Shown here: one piece after another, positions 13,954 through 14,743 of the stretch
How the letters are laid out: each line of letters begins with the position of its first letter
Position numbering within the stretch: the stretch's first letter is position 1
NCBI GenBank assembly: GCA_043746555.1
Contig: JAYTQU010000290.1
Span: 1-14,743, forward strand
Source of the DNA: CAZQYC01 sp043746555
GTDB lineage: Bacteria > Pseudomonadota > Gammaproteobacteria > Steroidobacterales > Steroidobacteraceae
Direction of reading: 5' to 3'
Length of the DNA: 14,743 bases
Notes under the pieces: model-generated
Databases searched by the model: none
The model's input: only the letters and a program-made list of their open reading frames with translations
What the model was told of the DNA's origin: nothing
Program-made: the position numbers and the translations under genes

Positions 13954-14743
13954 ATGAGTGCGTTGACAGATAGCGCGGAGTGGCAGGCCTTAGTTGCGCA
14001 TGCACATTCGATCCGCAACGCTCATCTTCGCGATCTATTTTCGTCCGACTCTAACCGCTCTACCGAGTTGTCTCGCTGCGAAGTCGATCTGTTTTGCGAT
14101 TTCTCCCGTCAACGCATCGCGACTGATTCATTGCCGCTGCTGATCGCGCTTGCCGAAGCGCGTGGACTGCGCAATCGCGTCGAAGCCATGTTCAGCGGCG
14201 AACGCATCAACATTACCGAAAATCGGCCGGCGCTACACGTGGCGCTGCGCAATCGCGCCGATCAACCGATTCTAGTCGATGGCGAAGATGTCATGCCCGA
14301 GGTGCGTGCGAATCTAGATCGCATGCGCGCTTTCGTCGACGGCGTTCACACCGGCCGCATCGTTGGCGCAACCGGCAAGAGTTTCACCGACATTGTGAAC
14401 ATCGGCATCGGCGGTTCCGATCTCGGTATCGTCATGGCGAGCGAAGCACTCGCTCGTTATCGCAACCGCAATTTGAAGTTGCACTTCGTCTCCAACATCG
14501 ATGGTGTGCAATTAAGCGATATCTTGGAATCGGTCGATGCAGCGCGCACTTTGTTTGTCGTGTGTTCGAAGACATTCACCACTTTGGAAACCCTTTCGAA
14601 TGCCAAGTTTGCGCGGCAATGGGTCGTCGATCGCTTGGGTGCGGGAGCGCCCGCGAAACATTTCGCCGCCGTGTCCACCAATCAACAAGCAATGGATGAG
14701 TTTCTAATCGCGCCACAGAATCGCTTCACGATGTGGGATTGGG
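13954..14743 (+). CDS. pgi: Glucose-6-phosphate isomerase, N-terminal part (3' end outside window)
   Basis: Interconverts glucose 6-phosphate and fructose 6-phosphate in glycolysis and gluconeogenesis, and links to sugar-nucleotide supply (UDP-glucose on one side, UDP-GlcNAc on the other). The frame is open from the start to the window end, about 263 residues. It contains NITENRPALHVALRN, GKSFTDIVNIGIGGSDLG, FVSNIDG and CSKTFTTLETLSNA (substrate-binding serine/threonine loop), and ends in FTMWDW. The GGR signature should begin just past the edge. ATG at 13954 has GAG (13942-13944) 9 nt upstream. The in-frame ATG at 13948 is nearer to it and adds two residues. The gene is 25 bp behind the epimerase on the same strand, so probably the same operon. 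The truncation is only the window boundary. Confidence 0.95.
   Translation, partial: MSALTDSAEWQALVAHAHSIRNAHLRDLFSSDSNRSTELSRCEVDLFCDFSRQRIATDSLPLLIALAEARGLRNRVEAMFSGERINITENRPALHVALRNRADQPILVDGEDVMPEVRANLDRMRAFVDGVHTGRIVGATGKSFTDIVNIGIGGSDLGIVMASEALARYRNRNLKLHFVSNIDGVQLSDILESVDAARTLFVVCSKTFTTLETLSNAKFARQWVVDRLGAGAPAKHFAAVSTNQQAMDEFLIAPQNRFTMWDW

Noticed and set aside
1..14743. Defence, prophage or mobile-element system
   Set aside because: Every sizeable coding region is a recognisable housekeeping or sugar-nucleotide gene. No transposase, integrase, restriction, toxin or phage motif was seen on either strand.
13954..14743. Truncated pgi as a pseudogene
   Set aside because: The frame is open and motif-complete up to the last base, so the truncation is only the window edge. 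The same holds for lon at base 1.

Overview
The window is ordinary chromosomal DNA of a gammaproteobacterium, of moderate G+C content by eye. It is densely coded, and no gap without a gene reaches 300 bp. Two neighbourhoods point to this group: lon-hupB-tRNA-Val-tRNA-Asp-ppiD, and mltD-gloB facing a YafS-type methyltransferase-rnhA-dnaQ. A position near Xanthomonadales-like lineages is my inference from remembered gene order; no search was run. I see no phage, transposase, CRISPR or toxin-antitoxin genes.

Layout. At 1-1035 lies the 3' part of lon, cut by the window edge, with a good sigma70-type promoter over its stop codon driving hupB (1145-1417). Two tRNA genes follow, Val(TAC) and Asp(GTC), then ppiD (1922-3844), a membrane-anchored periplasmic parvulin chaperone. 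ppiD converges on the minus-strand pair gloB-mltD. Diverging from gloB is the plus-strand run methyltransferase, rnhA, a WbpE-like sugar aminotransferase, dnaQ and nhaB. The right end holds a compact operon: a TviB-like UDP-sugar dehydrogenase, a CapI-like UDP-uronate 4-epimerase that starts on the base after the dehydrogenase stop, and the 5' part of pgi, cut by the window edge.

How the genes fit together. lon, hupB and ppiD serve proteostasis and nucleoid structure. mltD turns over murein, and gloB detoxifies methylglyoxal-derived thioester. rnhA and dnaQ are the replication pair. nhaB exports sodium. The aminotransferase, the dehydrogenase, the epimerase and pgi point to activated amino- and uronic-acid sugars for a surface polysaccharide, with pgi on the hexose-phosphate supply side. 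That link is inferred from family and proximity.

The less ordinary features are small: a 15-bp repeat family (CGTTAGGRGTTAGCC) beside hupB and at the aminotransferase/dnaQ junction, where it forms hairpin arms; a sugar aminotransferase between rnhA and dnaQ; a perfect TATAAT over the dnaQ stop with a 13-codon mini-ORF that meets the nhaB start as TAATG; a strong hairpin between gloB and mltD; and a cluster of CCTGTCGA repeats between ppiD and mltD. I found no convincing undescribed system.
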